Shown here: piece after piece, positions 8,124 through 17,800 of the stretch
Numbering within the stretch: position 1 is the first letter of the stretch
Layout: each line of letters begins with the position of its first letter
DNA from: Hymenobacter nivis
GTDB lineage: Bacteria; Bacteroidota; Bacteroidia; Cytophagales; Hymenobacteraceae
NCBI RefSeq assembly: GCF_003149515.1
Contig: NZ_CP029145.1
Coordinates: 2,232,001-2,296,000, forward strand
DNA: 64,000 bases
Direction: 5' to 3'
The notes under the pieces: model-generated
Seen by the model: the letters and a program-made list of their open reading frames with translations, nothing else
What the model was told of the DNA's origin: nothing
Database searches by the model: none
Program-made: the position numbers and the translations under genes

Positions 8124-9305
8124 ATGCGCGCCACCACCCAAGCCGCCCTCGATACCACCGGGGCCCTGCCCCTGGTCGAGACTTCCCAGCCCGGCCGCCT
8201 CGTCAGCCTCGACGTGTTCCGGGGCCTCACCGTGCTGGCCATGACGCTAGTGAACAACCCCGGCGACTGGGGCCACATCTACCCGCCGCTGGAGCACGCC
8301 GAATGGAACGGCTGCACGCCCACGGACCTCATTTTCCCGTTTTTCCTATTCATCGTAGGCGTGAGCCTGGTGTACGCCCTCGACGGGGCCAAGCGCCGCG
8401 GCGACCCACTAGGGCCCCTGGTGGCGCGGGTGGCGCGGCGGGCGGCGCTACTCTTCGCGCTGGGCGTGCTCACGTCGCTCTACCCGCACTTCGATTTTTC
8501 GACGGTACGCATGCTGGGCGTATTGCAGCGCACGGGGCTGGTGTTTTTTGGGTGCAGCGTGATCTTTCTGACCACCGGCTGGCGCGCCCAGCTGGCTATT
8601 CTGGGGGCCCTGCTGGTGGGCTACGCGGTACTGCTGCAAGTGGTGCCGGTGCCCGGCGTTGGCCCCGCCAGCCTGGAGCCCGAAGCCAACCTGGGGGCCT
8701 GGCTCGACCGCCTCGTCATCACGGTGCCGCACCTCTGGAAATCGTCGCGCACCTGGGACCCCGAGGGCTTACTTGGCACGCTGCCCGCCCTGGGCACGGG
8801 GCTGCTGGGGGCCCTGGCGGGCCAGTGGCTGCGCCGCCCGGGCCCCGAGCCGGCGGCCAAAGTGGCCTGGCTGTTCGTGGCGGCAGGCGCGGCCATCCTA
8901 CTGGGCCTCATCTGGGACCCCTGGTTTCCCATCAACAAAGCGCTGTGGACCAGCTCCTACGTACTGTATGCCGGAGGCCTGGCCCTGGCTACGCTGGCGG
9001 CCCTGTACTGGCTGTGCGACGTGCAGGGCTACCGCCGCTTCACCGGCCCGGCCCTGGACTACGGCGTGAACGCCATTGCCGTATTCTTCCTCTCGGCCAT
9101 CCTCTCGCGCACGTTCGGGCTGTTGCAGCTAACAGGGCCACAGGGCAACGTACTGAGCTTCAACGGCTGGCTGTACCAGTGGGGCATCGCGCCGCTGTTC
9201 CAGGACCCGCGCAACGCCTCGCTCGCCGGGGCCCTCACGCTGGTCGTCATCTGGTGGGGCATCCTGCACCTGATGCGCCGCAGGGGCGTGATTGTGAAGG
9301 TGTAG
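8124..9305 (+). CDS. DUF5009/HGSNAT-like membrane acyltransferase
   Basis: This 393-residue protein has about ten hydrophobic segments. The N-terminal signature RLVSLDVFRGLTVLAMTLVN, then TPTDLIFPFFLFIVGVS, is diagnostic of the DUF5009 branch of bacterial relatives of heparan-alpha-glucosaminide N-acetyltransferase. Family members move acetyl groups across the inner membrane onto sugars, and in Bacteroidota they often sit in glycan-use loci. The sequence ends properly with the typical LALVVIWWGILHLMRRRGV-like last helix. It stands alone on its strand, next to the broken sus locus. Family firm, donor and acceptor unknown. Confidence 0.88.
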   Translation: MRATTQAALDTTGALPLVETSQPGRLVSLDVFRGLTVLAMTLVNNPGDWGHIYPPLEHAEWNGCTPTDLIFPFFLFIVGVSLVYALDGAKRRGDPLGPLVARVARRAALLFALGVLTSLYPHFDFSTVRMLGVLQRTGLVFFGCSVIFLTTGWRAQLAILGALLVGYAVLLQVVPVPGVGPASLEPEANLGAWLDRLVITVPHLWKSSRTWDPEGLLGTLPALGTGLLGALAGQWLRRPGPEPAAKVAWLFVAAGAAILLGLIWDPWFPINKALWTSSYVLYAGGLALATLAALYWLCDVQGYRRFTGPALDYGVNAIAVFFLSAILSRTFGLLQLTGPQGNVLSFNGWLYQWGIAPLFQDPRNASLAGALTLVVIWWGILHLMRRRGVIVKV

Positions 9306-9373
9306 GGCCCCCAGGGCAGCGGGGTAATGCCGGGCGAAACCGTTATTTGCGCCCTCTCCTACTCTCTTTCACC

Positions 9374-10067
9374 ATGCGCAACTTCTTACTGCTACTTGGC
9401 ACCTTGGGCTTCGCTGGCCCGATAGCCCGGGCCCAAACCACAGCCGCGCCCGCTGCCGCCGCGGCGCCGGTGCCACTATTAGCGGCGCAGCGCACGGCCG
9501 CGCTCGACTTGCTAACGGCCATGCAAACCGAGCAGCAGCTATACTCGTCGCGCAGTAGGGTGCGGGGCTTGCCCCCGCCCGTCGTTGCACAATTGGCGCG
9601 CGGTTCGCGCAACGGCGGGCGGGGGCAAACCCCGCACCCTACTGCTTTTTCACAAATCACTTCGCGATGAGTATAAATAGCCAAATCGGCATCATGTTGG
9701 CCTCGCAAGAAGCTGCCCAAGCGCAAATGATGGCCAAGTCGCCCGAGTTGAACAGCCAAACACAGACGATGCAAGCCGAAATGCGGCAATTTTACCAAAA
9801 AGCCATGGGCTGGGAAGCCGTTAGGAAAGACATGGTGCAAGCCTACGGCAGCCATTTCACCACCGACGAATTATACAGCCTCACCGCATTTTATCGTTCG
9901 AAAATCGGGCAAATGCTGCTGCGCAAGCAGCCCGCGGCAACCCGCCAGGAATTGTAGCCACGCAGTGCCGCGTGACGACCCTCATGCCTGCACTGCAGCG
10001 CATTATGCAACGCAACCTGCCGCAGCCCGCCCCGGCGAACCCTGCGCCCAAGCCCCTGGGCAACTAA
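9374..10067 (+). pseudogene. DUF2059 domain protein, interrupted by a palindromic element and a frameshift
   Basis: A signal peptide (MRNFLLLLGTLGFAGPIARA) and the segment LLAAQRTAALDLLTAMQTEQ start a DUF2059-like secreted protein at 9374. At about 9540 an R2 palindrome breaks the frame. Coding resumes near 9673 with NSQIGIMLASQEAAQAQMM ... FTTDELYSLTAFYRSKIGQM, the characteristic DUF2059 core, in a different frame. A second lesion at about 9953 (a stop after ATRQEL) hides the natural end, since VATQCRVTTLMPALQRIMQ then runs to a stop at 10065 one frame over. DUF2059 proteins are small secreted or periplasmic proteins of uncertain function. Two separate lesions make this a pseudogene unless the second is a sequencing error. 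Confidence 0.8.
9540..9675. repeat. Palindromic element R2 inside the DUF2059 gene
   Basis: The core arms AGTAGGGTGCGGGGCTTGCC ... and GGCAAACCCCGCACCCTAC are complementary. The outer ends TATACTCGTCGCG and CGCGATGAGTATA are also nearly complementary, so the element seems to be bounded by TATA on both sides, about 132 bases apart. Related cores occur at 14657-14745 and 21479-21567. No clean target duplication beyond TATA is visible. Confidence 0.75.
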
Positions 10068-10097
10068 ACTCTCCCCCACCTATTTTTTACCAGCAGC

Positions 10098-10898
10098 TTG
10101 AAAATCCTCATCATCGGCGGCGGCAATATGGGCCTGACCTACGCCCGCAGCTTCGTACGCGCCCACATCACCTCGCGGCTCGATTTGCGGCTGCTGGCCC
10201 GCTCGCCCGAGCGCGTGGGGGCCCTGGCGGCCCACGAAATCGGCACGGTGTGGGGCACGCCCGAGGAGTGCGTGCCCGGCGCCAGCATCATCATCCTGGC
10301 CGTGAAGCCGCAGGACTCGGGGGCCCTGTTTGCGCGGCTGGCGGGGCTGGTGCAGCCCGGGCAAGTGGTGCTCAGCATCATGGCGGGCGTCACGGTGGCC
10401 ACGCTGCGCCAAGCGCTGGGCACGCCCAAAATCATCCGGGCCATGCCCAACCTGCCCGCCCAAATCGGGATGGGCATGACGGCCTTCACCAGCACCGACG
10501 AGGTGAGCCGCGCCGAGCTGGTGCAGGTGCAAAACCTGCTAAGCACCACGGGCAAAACCATTTACGTGGAAAACGAGGCGGCCATCGACGCCAGTACGGC
10601 CATCTCGGGCAGCGGCCCGGCCTACGTGTACTACTGCATGGAGGCCCTGATGGCGGCCGCCGCCCAAATGGGCTTCGCCCCCGCCGAAGCCGAGCTGCTG
10701 GTCAGCCAAACCTTCCGCGGCGCCGTGGAGCTCTACTCGCAAGCCGGCCTGAGCTGCGCCGATTGGATTGCCAAGGTTTCTTCCAAGGGTGGCACCACCG
10801 AGGCGGCCATGCGTGCCTTCGGGGCCGGGCAGGTGCGCGAGGGCCTAATGGCCGGGGCCGGGGCCGCGCGCGACCGGGCCGAGGAACTGGGCCGGTAG
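10098..10898 (+). CDS. proC: Pyrroline-5-carboxylate reductase
   Basis: This 266-residue protein is predicted to catalyse the last step of proline synthesis, reducing 1-pyrroline-5-carboxylate with NAD(P)H in the cytoplasm. The N-terminal Rossmann motif is KILIIGGGNMGLTYARS. Further family motifs are ILAVKPQ, VLSIMAGVT and RAMPNLPAQIGMGMTAF. The signature ISGSGPAYVYYCMEAL and KVSSKGGTTEAAM, which line the substrate site, are all intact. Length is normal for ProC. The start is a TTG at 10098, since the Rossmann strand must begin there and no ATG fits. The gap to the pseudogene upstream is 30 bases. No other proline genes are next to it. Confidence 0.93.
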   Translation: MKILIIGGGNMGLTYARSFVRAHITSRLDLRLLARSPERVGALAAHEIGTVWGTPEECVPGASIIILAVKPQDSGALFARLAGLVQPGQVVLSIMAGVTVATLRQALGTPKIIRAMPNLPAQIGMGMTAFTSTDEVSRAELVQVQNLLSTTGKTIYVENEAAIDASTAISGSGPAYVYYCMEALMAAAAQMGFAPAEAELLVSQTFRGAVELYSQAGLSCADWIAKVSSKGGTTEAAMRAFGAGQVREGLMAGAGAARDRAEELGR

Positions 10899-11013
10899 CC
10901 TGGGTGCGGAGGCCCAAACTTGGGCGGTGCGATGGCCACGACTTCACGTTGCGCCGCAGGATAGCGGTTAGGGTTGCATCTTGCTTAGCCGCTACTACTT
11001 TCCGCCTTTCCAC

Positions 11014-11736
11014 ATGCGCCGCATCCTCCCCCTGTTGGCCCTCTTAAGCAGCCCCCTGGCCGGGGCCCGCGCGCAAACAGCGGCGGACTTCAACCACGGC
11101 CTTCGGAGTGTGGAGAGGCCCCAACCGCAGCTCAACAGGGCACTGGACACTAACGCGGGCTCGGAAAATACTGCTCCGCCCGGCAACCAACCCGCCAAAA
11201 TGCTGGGCGGCGGCACCACCTACCTCTTCTCCTATTGGACGCAGGGCGTGCTGCGCTCGTACGATGGGGCCCCGCGGCGCGCTTGGGTGAAGTATAACCT
11301 GATGGACCGCCAACTCATTTCCCGCACAACTACTGGCGAGCTGACCGTCGAGCACGTGGTGAACATGGATACGCTGCGCGAATTCACGGTAGGTGATTCG
11401 GCGCAGAACCTGCGGGTTGTGTACCGACGCTACCTCCAGGCGCGGGTAGCCAAGCCGGCCCTGCGCACGGCTTTTTTTGAGGTGCACTACGATGCTGGGC
11501 GCACGGCCCTGCTCTGCCAGCGGACGAATTTCTCAAACCGGGCCGATGTGCTGGAATACTTTGTGAAAACGCCCGACAACCGCATCCTGCCCGTGAAGCT
11601 CCGCGCCGGGTTGCTGCTGGGGGCCCTGGGGCCCGGACGCACCCCCGCCCTGGCTGCCTACGCCCGCCAGCACCAGCTAGAGCTAAGCCGGGAGGCCGAC
11701 GTGGTGCGGCTGCTGGCCTACTGCGATACGCTGTAG
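11014..11736 (+). CDS. Secreted hypothetical protein
   Basis: This 240-residue protein has a signal peptide (MRRILPLLALLSSPLAGARA). The mature part contains KMLGGGTTYLFSYWTQGVLR, YNLMDRQLISRTTTGELTVE and CQRTNFSNRADVLEYFVKTP, with no motif of a family I know. The C-terminal third is helical. An in-frame start at 10981 would precede the signal peptide by 11 residues and is unlikely. Gene end is 12 bases from the convergent acyl-CoA ligase. It is probably a periplasmic or outer-membrane-associated protein; function unknown. Confidence 0.65.
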   Translation: MRRILPLLALLSSPLAGARAQTAADFNHGLRSVERPQPQLNRALDTNAGSENTAPPGNQPAKMLGGGTTYLFSYWTQGVLRSYDGAPRRAWVKYNLMDRQLISRTTTGELTVEHVVNMDTLREFTVGDSAQNLRVVYRRYLQARVAKPALRTAFFEVHYDAGRTALLCQRTNFSNRADVLEYFVKTPDNRILPVKLRAGLLLGALGPGRTPALAAYARQHQLELSREADVVRLLAYCDTL

Positions 11737-11748
11737 ACCAGCGAGTTT

Positions 11749-13374
11749 CTACGCCACTTCGTAGCCCGCGAAGTCTTTGCGGAGCTGGGTTTTGAGGAGC
11801 TTGCCGGTGGCAGTATGGGGCAGCTGGTCCACGAATTCCACAGCATCGGGCTCGCAGAAGCGGGCTACCTTGCCTTTGAAGAACGCCAGTAGCTCCTCGG
11901 CCGACACTTCGTGGCCCGGGCGGCGCACCACGATGAGCAGGGGCCGCTCGGCCCAGCGGGCGCTGGGCACGCCGATAACGGCGGCCTCGGCCACGGCGGG
12001 GTGCGAGATGGCCAGGTTTTCGAGGTCGATGCTGGAAATCCACTCGCCGCCCGACTTGATGACGTCCTTCGAGCGGTCGGTGATTTGCATATAGCCGTCG
12101 GGGTCGATGGTGGCCACATCGCCGGTGCGGAACCAGCCGTCGGCCGTCAGCTCGCCGGGCGTGCCGCTGCCGAAGTAGTCGCGCACCACCCAGGGCCCCC
12201 GCACCAGCAAGTCGCCGAAAGCAATGCCGTTGTGCGGCAGGGAGATGCCTTCGTCGTCCACGATTTTCAGGTCCACCCCGAATACCACGCGGCCCTGCTT
12301 GGCGCGCACGGCCAGGGTTTCGGCGGGGCTGAGGCCGTTGTGCTTGGCAGTGAGGGAAGACCCGGTGCCCAGGGGGCTGGTTTCGGTCATGCCCCAGGCG
12401 TGGGTGATGGTCACGCTCAACTCGTCCTCGAAGGCCGTTATTAGGGCCGGCGGGCACGAGCTGCCGCCCACCACCGTGCGCCGCAGGGTGGAGAACTGCC
12501 GCGGGCCCTCGCGCATGAATTGCAGCAGCGCCAGCCAGATGGTGGGCACCCCGGCCGAAAACGTTACGCCTTCACTCTCAAATAGTTCGTAGAGACTGGC
12601 GCTGTCCATGCCCGCGCCGGGCAGCACCAGCTTAGCCCCCACGATGGGCGCGGCGTAGGGCAGGCCCCAGGCGTTCACGTGGAACATGGGCACCACGGGC
12701 ATGATGACGTCGAGGGCCGAGCAGCCGAGCGAATCGGGCAGGCAGGCCCCCAGCGCGTGCAGCACCGTGGAGCGGTGCGAGTAGAGCACACCCTTGGGCT
12801 GGTCGGTGGTGCCGGAGGTGTAGCACAGCGAGCAGGCCGTGTTTTCGTCGAACATCGGCCACTCGTAGTCGGCCCGCTCGGCCGATAGCAGGTCTTCGTA
12901 GCTGCACAGGCCGGGCAGGGAAGAATGGGCCGGCAGGTGCTCGGGGCCCGCCAGCAGCACCCATTTCTCCACCTTGGGGCAGATGGGGGCCAGGCGCTCC
13001 ACGAGGGGCAGAAAGGTGAGGTCGAAGAACAGCAGCCGGTCCTCGGCATGGTTGATGATGTACACCAGCTGCTCGGGAAACAGGCGCGGGTTGACGGTGT
13101 GGCACACCGCCCCGATGCCGGCCACGCCGTAATACAGCTCGAAGTGGCGATGGGTATTCCAGGCCAGGGTGCCTACCCGGTCGCCGGGGGCCACGCCCAG
13201 GCGCAACAGGGCCTTGGCCAGCTGCTTGGCGCGGCGGTGCGCGGCGGCGTAGGTGTAGCGGTGAATACCGCCCTCGGGCAGGCGCGACACGATTTCGGTG
13301 TCGGCGTGCCACTTGGCGGCGTGTTCGAGTATGCCGGCCACGCGCAGCGGCTCGGCCATCATCAGTCCTAACAT
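11749..13374 (-). CDS. Long-chain/medium-chain acyl-CoA ligase (AMP-binding)
   Basis: This 541-residue enzyme is predicted to activate a fatty acid as acyl-AMP and then transfer it to coenzyme A. The AMP-binding P-loop is [20 protein letters not shown], followed by the [13 protein letters not shown] motif, the adenylate-contacting [18 protein letters not shown] and the hinge [16 protein letters not shown]. The C-terminal catalytic lysine is in [16 protein letters not shown]. The start at 13374 gives the usual N-terminus; the upstream TTG at 13416 is less likely. It resembles the FadD/AlkK branch rather than acetyl-CoA synthetase, which has extra segments. It stands alone. Chain-length preference cannot be read from the sequence. 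Confidence 0.9.
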   Translation of the reverse strand: MLGLMMAEPLRVAGILEHAAKWHADTEIVSRLPEGGIHRYTYAAAHRRAKQLAKALLRLGVAPGDRVGTLAWNTHRHFELYYGVAGIGAVCHTVNPRLFPEQLVYIINHAEDRLLFFDLTFLPLVERLAPICPKVEKWVLLAGPEHLPAHSSLPGLCSYEDLLSAERADYEWPMFDENTACSLCYTSGTTDQPKGVLYSHRSTVLHALGACLPDSLGCSALDVIMPVVPMFHVNAWGLPYAAPIVGAKLVLPGAGMDSASLYELFESEGVTFSAGVPTIWLALLQFMREGPRQFSTLRRTVVGGSSCPPALITAFEDELSVTITHAWGMTETSPLGTGSSLTAKHNGLSPAETLAVRAKQGRVVFGVDLKIVDDEGISLPHNGIAFGDLLVRGPWVVRDYFGSGTPGELTADGWFRTGDVATIDPDGYMQITDRSKDVIKSGGEWISSIDLENLAISHPAVAEAAVIGVPSARWAERPLLIVVRRPGHEVSAEELLAFFKGKVARFCEPDAVEFVDQLPHTATGKLLKTQLRKDFAGYEVA

Positions 13375-13504
13375 AGGGGGCGGGGTGGGAATGGAACCAG
13401 GTCCGTAAGGTAGCAAGCGGCGCGCGTTTGGGGCCCCTCGCCAACCTTGTTCCGGGCCTTTCGTTGAAGCGGGGGCCCCGGCCCACCGCTAGCCCACCGT
13501 TTTT

Positions 13505-13704
13505 ATCAATGCAGCCCCCTATCCTTCGGCCGATTTCCTAGAAATCAGCTACCAACCCCACTACGACATCCTGGTAGGCCGCTGGCTGCGGCCCGTGACG
13601 GAAACCGAGGCCCGGCAAGGCTACGCCGGCCCTTCCGCCTGAACCAAACCATCACCGAAGCCAACGCCGTGGCCTGGCTGCGCGCCGGGCAGCAAATCGG
13701 GTAG
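13505..13704 (+). pseudogene. Relic of a small hypothetical gene
   Basis: In one frame the DNA reads AAPYPSADFLEISYQPHYDI then LVGRWLRPVTETEARQGY, then stops at about 13640. A shifted frame carries RPFRLNQTITEANAVAWLRA ending in a stop at 13704. The two pieces look like the start and end of one small cytoplasmic protein of the kind common in Hymenobacter (ISYRPDL...VRWLRPVT type) with an internal deletion. No start codon fits the first part. I regard it as a decayed gene; the family is uncertain. Confidence 0.45.
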
Positions 13705-13732
13705 CGCGGAGCCCGTTGGGGCCCCGGGCCAC

Positions 13733-14092
13733 TTATGCCAGCAACGCCTGGCGCAGCAAGTAGCGCCGGATGAAAAAGCGTGCCCCGGATACCGTGGCCA
13801 AGCACAAGAGCGTAATGGCTGGCAACGCTCGGTTGGCTGGCAACACCCAGTGCACCAGCACGCCCAGCGCTATCAGGGTCCCCATTGCACAGGCATAATA
13901 CGTGCGCTCCAGCCGCCGCCAAGCTGCTCCCGATACACTGGCCGCCACGCCCGCCGGCAGGCCCTGCGTACAGCGGCGGAACAGGGCACTGTCGGCGCGG
14001 GCCGGCGGGTTAGCAAGCATTACGGCGGAGAGTACGACCCCGGTTCCGATTACGGCCAGGGCAAAAGCGGAAGTTTCGGCAGCGGCAAGCAT
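13733..14092 (-). CDS. Small membrane protein, tandem paralogue 1
   Basis: About 119 residues with three hydrophobic segments (near 10-28, 66-84 and 90-110). The protein shares LANPPARADSALFRRCTQGL and the terminal FFIRRYLLRQALLA with the next gene upstream, and is clearly a duplicate. I chose the start at 14092 because it aligns with the paralogue's start; an upstream start at 14152 adds 20 residues. The basic C-terminus (FIRRYLLRQ) is predicted to be cytoplasmic. No known family or function. Confidence 0.6.
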   Translation of the reverse strand: MLAAAETSAFALAVIGTGVVLSAVMLANPPARADSALFRRCTQGLPAGVAASVSGAAWRRLERTYYACAMGTLIALGVLVHWVLPANRALPAITLLCLATVSGARFFIRRYLLRQALLA

Positions 14093-14236
14093 GAGCGGAA
14101 CAGCAGGGATTAAGTGGGGCTCAAATGTAAGTAACGCCCAACAAATCGGCAATAAAGTATTGGCGGCCGGGGCCCTACGGGTTCAGCCCACTCTTAATGC
14201 AGACCGGGTAGCGGGCCCCCGTAGGGCCCCAGGCGC

Positions 14237-14590
14237 TTACGCCGGCAGCGCCTGGCGCAGCAAGTAGCGCCGGATGAAAAAGCACGCGGCTACCTGCACC
14301 GCTAAACTGGAGAGAGTGGTAACGGAAAAGGCAAGCCGCTGGGGCCCCACCAGCACCGCCGCCGCGCAGATGGACAGCGACGGCACAACCACGGCGAAGT
14401 AGGTGCGCACCAGCTTTTTCCAGACTTCGGGCGTAACCTGGGCCACCACGGCGGCGGGCAGGCCCTGCGTCCAGCGGCGAAAAAGGGCACTGTCGGCGCG
14501 GGCCGGCGGGTTGGCTACCAGCGTAGCGGCCAGCCCCACCCCAGCAACCACGATGAACAAGGCGGTCAGTAAATGGTCGGAGCTAAGCAT
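14237..14590 (-). CDS. Small membrane protein, tandem paralogue 2
   Basis: A 117-residue protein with three transmembrane segments; it shares the LVANPPARADSALFRRWTQG block, a G-L-P-A-x-V-A segment and the C-terminal ACFFIRRYLLRQALPA with the gene at 13733-14092. The two genes lie head to tail, 144 bases apart. The gene starts about 70 bases from an R2 palindrome. The pair looks like a local duplication. Function unknown. Confidence 0.62.
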   Translation of the reverse strand: MLSSDHLLTALFIVVAGVGLAATLVANPPARADSALFRRWTQGLPAAVVAQVTPEVWKKLVRTYFAVVVPSLSICAAAVLVGPQRLAFSVTTLSSLAVQVAACFFIRRYLLRQALPA

Positions 14591-14619
14591 GGGCAGAATG
14601 GCGGGGCGGGGCTCAAATG

Positions 14620-14770
14620 ATAGGTATACTGCTCACGAAGTGGAATGCGAAAACGAAGTAGGGTGCGGGGCTTGTCCCCGCCCGTCATTGAACGGTTCAG
14701 TCGGCTTTCGTTCAACGACGAGCGGGGACAAGCCCCGCACCCTACTTTGTGACGAGCATAGCGCCTAGTA
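14620..14770. repeat. Palindromic element R2, copy 2
   Basis: The core left arm AAGTAGGGTGCGGGGCTTGT continues CCCCGCCCGTC...TTGAACG, and the right arm pairs with it (CGTTCAACGACGAGCGGGGA ... GCCCCGCACCCTACTT). The right end runs on to TTTGTGACGAGCATA and the left flank to TATACTGCTCACGAAGTGGA, partly repeating the ends seen at 9540 and 21450. It separates the small membrane gene from the GH3 fusion gene. Confidence 0.75.
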
Positions 14771-14801
14771 AACTGGCAATAGAGTATTGGCTGCCGGGGC
14801 C

Positions 14802-17800
14802 CTACGGGTTTAGTACGCTCTCGATGACCACTTGCATGAGGCCGGTACGCACGCCCAGCTCCGAGAGTTTGCCGTTGCGCCGGGTGGGGTGCACGCGGTT
14901 GGCGAGGAAGACGACCACGAGGCCGTATTGGGGCTCGACGTAGAAGGCGGTGCCCGTGAAGCCGGTGTGGCCGTAGGCGGCCGGCGTCGAGCTTTTGGCG
15001 AAGTTCACGCCGGGGTCGGCCGCGGGCCGGTCGAAGGCCAGGCCCCGGCGGTTGTCGGGGCAAAACTGGCAGCTCGTCCAGTCGGCCAGGATCTTTTTAT
15101 CGAAGAGCTGCTGGCCGCCGTAGTGGCCGCCCCAGGCGTAGGTCTGCACGAGCTTGGCCACGTCGTTGGCGTTGCCGAACAGGCCGGCGTGGCCCGAGAA
15201 GCCGCCCAGCAGGGCCGCGCCCTCGTCGTGGACGGTGCCGTGCAGCAGCTGCCGGCGGAAGGTGGAATCGTACTCGGTGGGCACGATGCGGGCCAGCGGA
15301 AAGCGCCGCGCTGGCCGGAAGCCCAGCGTGGTGGCCCCCAGCGGCCGGTACACGTCGCGCCGCAAGAAGTCCTCGAAGGCCAGCCCCGACCGCGCCCGCA
15401 CCAGCTGCGGGTACAGCATGAACGACAAATCGGAGTACACGTAGCCGGGCTTTGTATTGAGCGGCGAGGCCCCGATTTCCTTATTGATGCGCGCCGGCAG
15501 CTTGCGGCTACCCCACAGGCCCCGGGCCACCAGCAGCGGGAACCGGGCCGACGAATCGGCGCGGAAGTAGCGGCGGCGCAGGCCCCCCCGGCGGTTAGTC
15601 AGCTCCTTCCAGAACGGAATCCAGGCCTTGAGGCGGGCCTGGTGGGCCAGCACCTCGCGCATGTTCAAATTAGCCTTGTTGGTGCCGCGCAGGAACGGGA
15701 AGTAGTTACCCAACGTGCTGTCGGGGCTGAACTTGCCTTCCTGCTGCAACCGCAACAGCGCCGGCGTGGCGGCCAGCAATTTCGTGAGCGAGGCCAGGTC
15801 GTAGAGGTCGTCGTCGGCCACCAGGCGGGGCTTGGTCAATGTGGAAGATGTGCTTGAATGTGAAAATGCAGAAGATGCGTTTTTATCCATTAATTTATTC
15901 TTCCCATTTCTCGCATTCCACTCATTTTCCACAATTATTTCTCCGGCGTAGGTCTGGTTGCCATAGCTTTTGCGCAGCACCACGGTGCCGTTGCGGGCCA
16001 CCACCACCTGGCAGCCGGGCACAGCCTGCACCGCCAGGGCCCGGCCCACGAGGCTGTCCACGCGCGCTTCGAGGCGGCCGTCGAGGCCCACGTCTTCGGG
16101 GTTGGCGTAGCGCAGGCGCAGGCCGCCTTCGGTTTTCAGGCCGAAGCCACGCGGCAGGTTGTTGGCCACCGTGACGGGCAGCGTGCCCTGGGCCCCCACG
16201 CCGCCAAAGATGAGCTGGGCGGCCAGGCTCTGGGCGTCGGGGCTTTCCTGGTAGGCCAGCACCACGGCGGCGGCGCGGTCGAGGTCGCGCACCTTGGCCA
16301 CGGCGTAGGCCGAACCGAACACACTGAGCACCAGCGTTTGCTGCTGGCCGGCCAGCTCGCGTAGCAGCACGTTGGCTTCGGGCGTGATGCCGAAGTTGGT
16401 GGCCGGCAGGCGGCCCAGGCTTTGCAGGCTTACCAGCACCAGGTTGTAGGGTTTCAGGGCTTCGCGCAGGCGCACCAGCTCGTCGAGCGTGGGGTTGGCG
16501 GCGGCGTGGAAGTGGGCGGTGGGCACGTAGTCGGCCACCGCTTTTTGGAAAGCCGTGGTGTCACGCAGGGCCCCGCCGAGCACTAGCGTGGCCACCCGTA
16601 GCGTGTCGAGGCGGCGCAGGGGCAGCAGGCTCTTCTGGTTGCGCAGCAGCGTGAGGCTCAGCTCGGTGAGGCGGTGGCTGAGGTAGCGGGCGTGCGGCGG
16701 GTTGAGGTCGGCCACCAGGTTTTGGAGGGCCACGGGCTGGTAGTGGCGCAGGCCAGCCCACTGCTTGAGGGCCAGCACGCGGCGGCAGTGCTGGTCAATT
16801 TCCTTCTGCGAAATGCGGCCGCTGTCCACGGCGGCGCGCACCATTTGCAGGGCCAGCGGCACGTTGCGGCTGAACTCCAGGATGTCGTTGCCGGCTTGCA
16901 GGGCCCGCACGTCGGCCTCGCCGGGCGGGTAGCGGCTCGTGACGCCCTTCATGTTCATGGCATCGGTGAAAATAAGGCCATTAAAGCCCAGCTGGCCGCG
17001 CAACATGCCCGTGATGACCGGGCGCGAGAGCGTGGTGGGCGTGCCTGTGCTGTCGAGGGCCGGCACGTTGAGGTGGGCCACCATCACGCCGCCCAAGCCA
17101 TTGGCAATCAGGTTGCGGAAGGGCGGCAGCTCCAGCGAATCCAGCCGGCGGCGGTCCACGCGCACCGTGGGCAGGGCCAGGTGCGAGTCCACGTCCACGT
17201 CGCCGTGGCCGGGGAAGTGCTTAGCCACGGCCAGCACGCCCGCGTCCTGCAGGCCGCGCATGTACTGGCGGCTGGCGCGGGCCACGGCGGCCGGGTTTTC
17301 GCCCCAGCTGCGGAAGCCGATGACGGGGTTGGCGGCGTTGTTGTTCACATCGACCACCGGGGCGAAATTGACGTGTATGCCCAGGCGCCGGAACTGCCGG
17401 GCCACCTCCGCGCCCATGCCGTAGAGCAGGGCCGTGTCGGCGCCGGCTACCGCGCCCAGGCTCATCTGGTACGGGAATTTCTCGATGCTATCCAGCCGCA
17501 TCCCCGCGCCCCACTCGCCGTCCAGGGCCACCAGCAGCGGCACCCGGGCCTGGGCCTGGTAGCGGTTCAGGAGCTTGGACTGCCGCACGGGGCCCCCCTG
17601 GAAAAAAATCAGCCCCCCAACGCCGTACTGCTGCACCAGCGCCGATACCGAATCTTCGTCGATGCGCTGGCGGTTCGAGTACGCGGCCACCATAAACAGC
17701 TGCGCCACCCGCTGGTCGGGCGTGAGCGCACGCATCAGCGAATCGACCCAGGGCGAGTGCAGGTACTGCGTAAAGGCGGGCGCGACGGCGGCCGGCACTT

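Noticed and set aside
9540..9675. A CRISPR-like repeat or attenuator in the DUF2059 gene
   Set aside because: There is a single palindrome, no regular spacing and no further repeat; related copies elsewhere make it a dispersed element.
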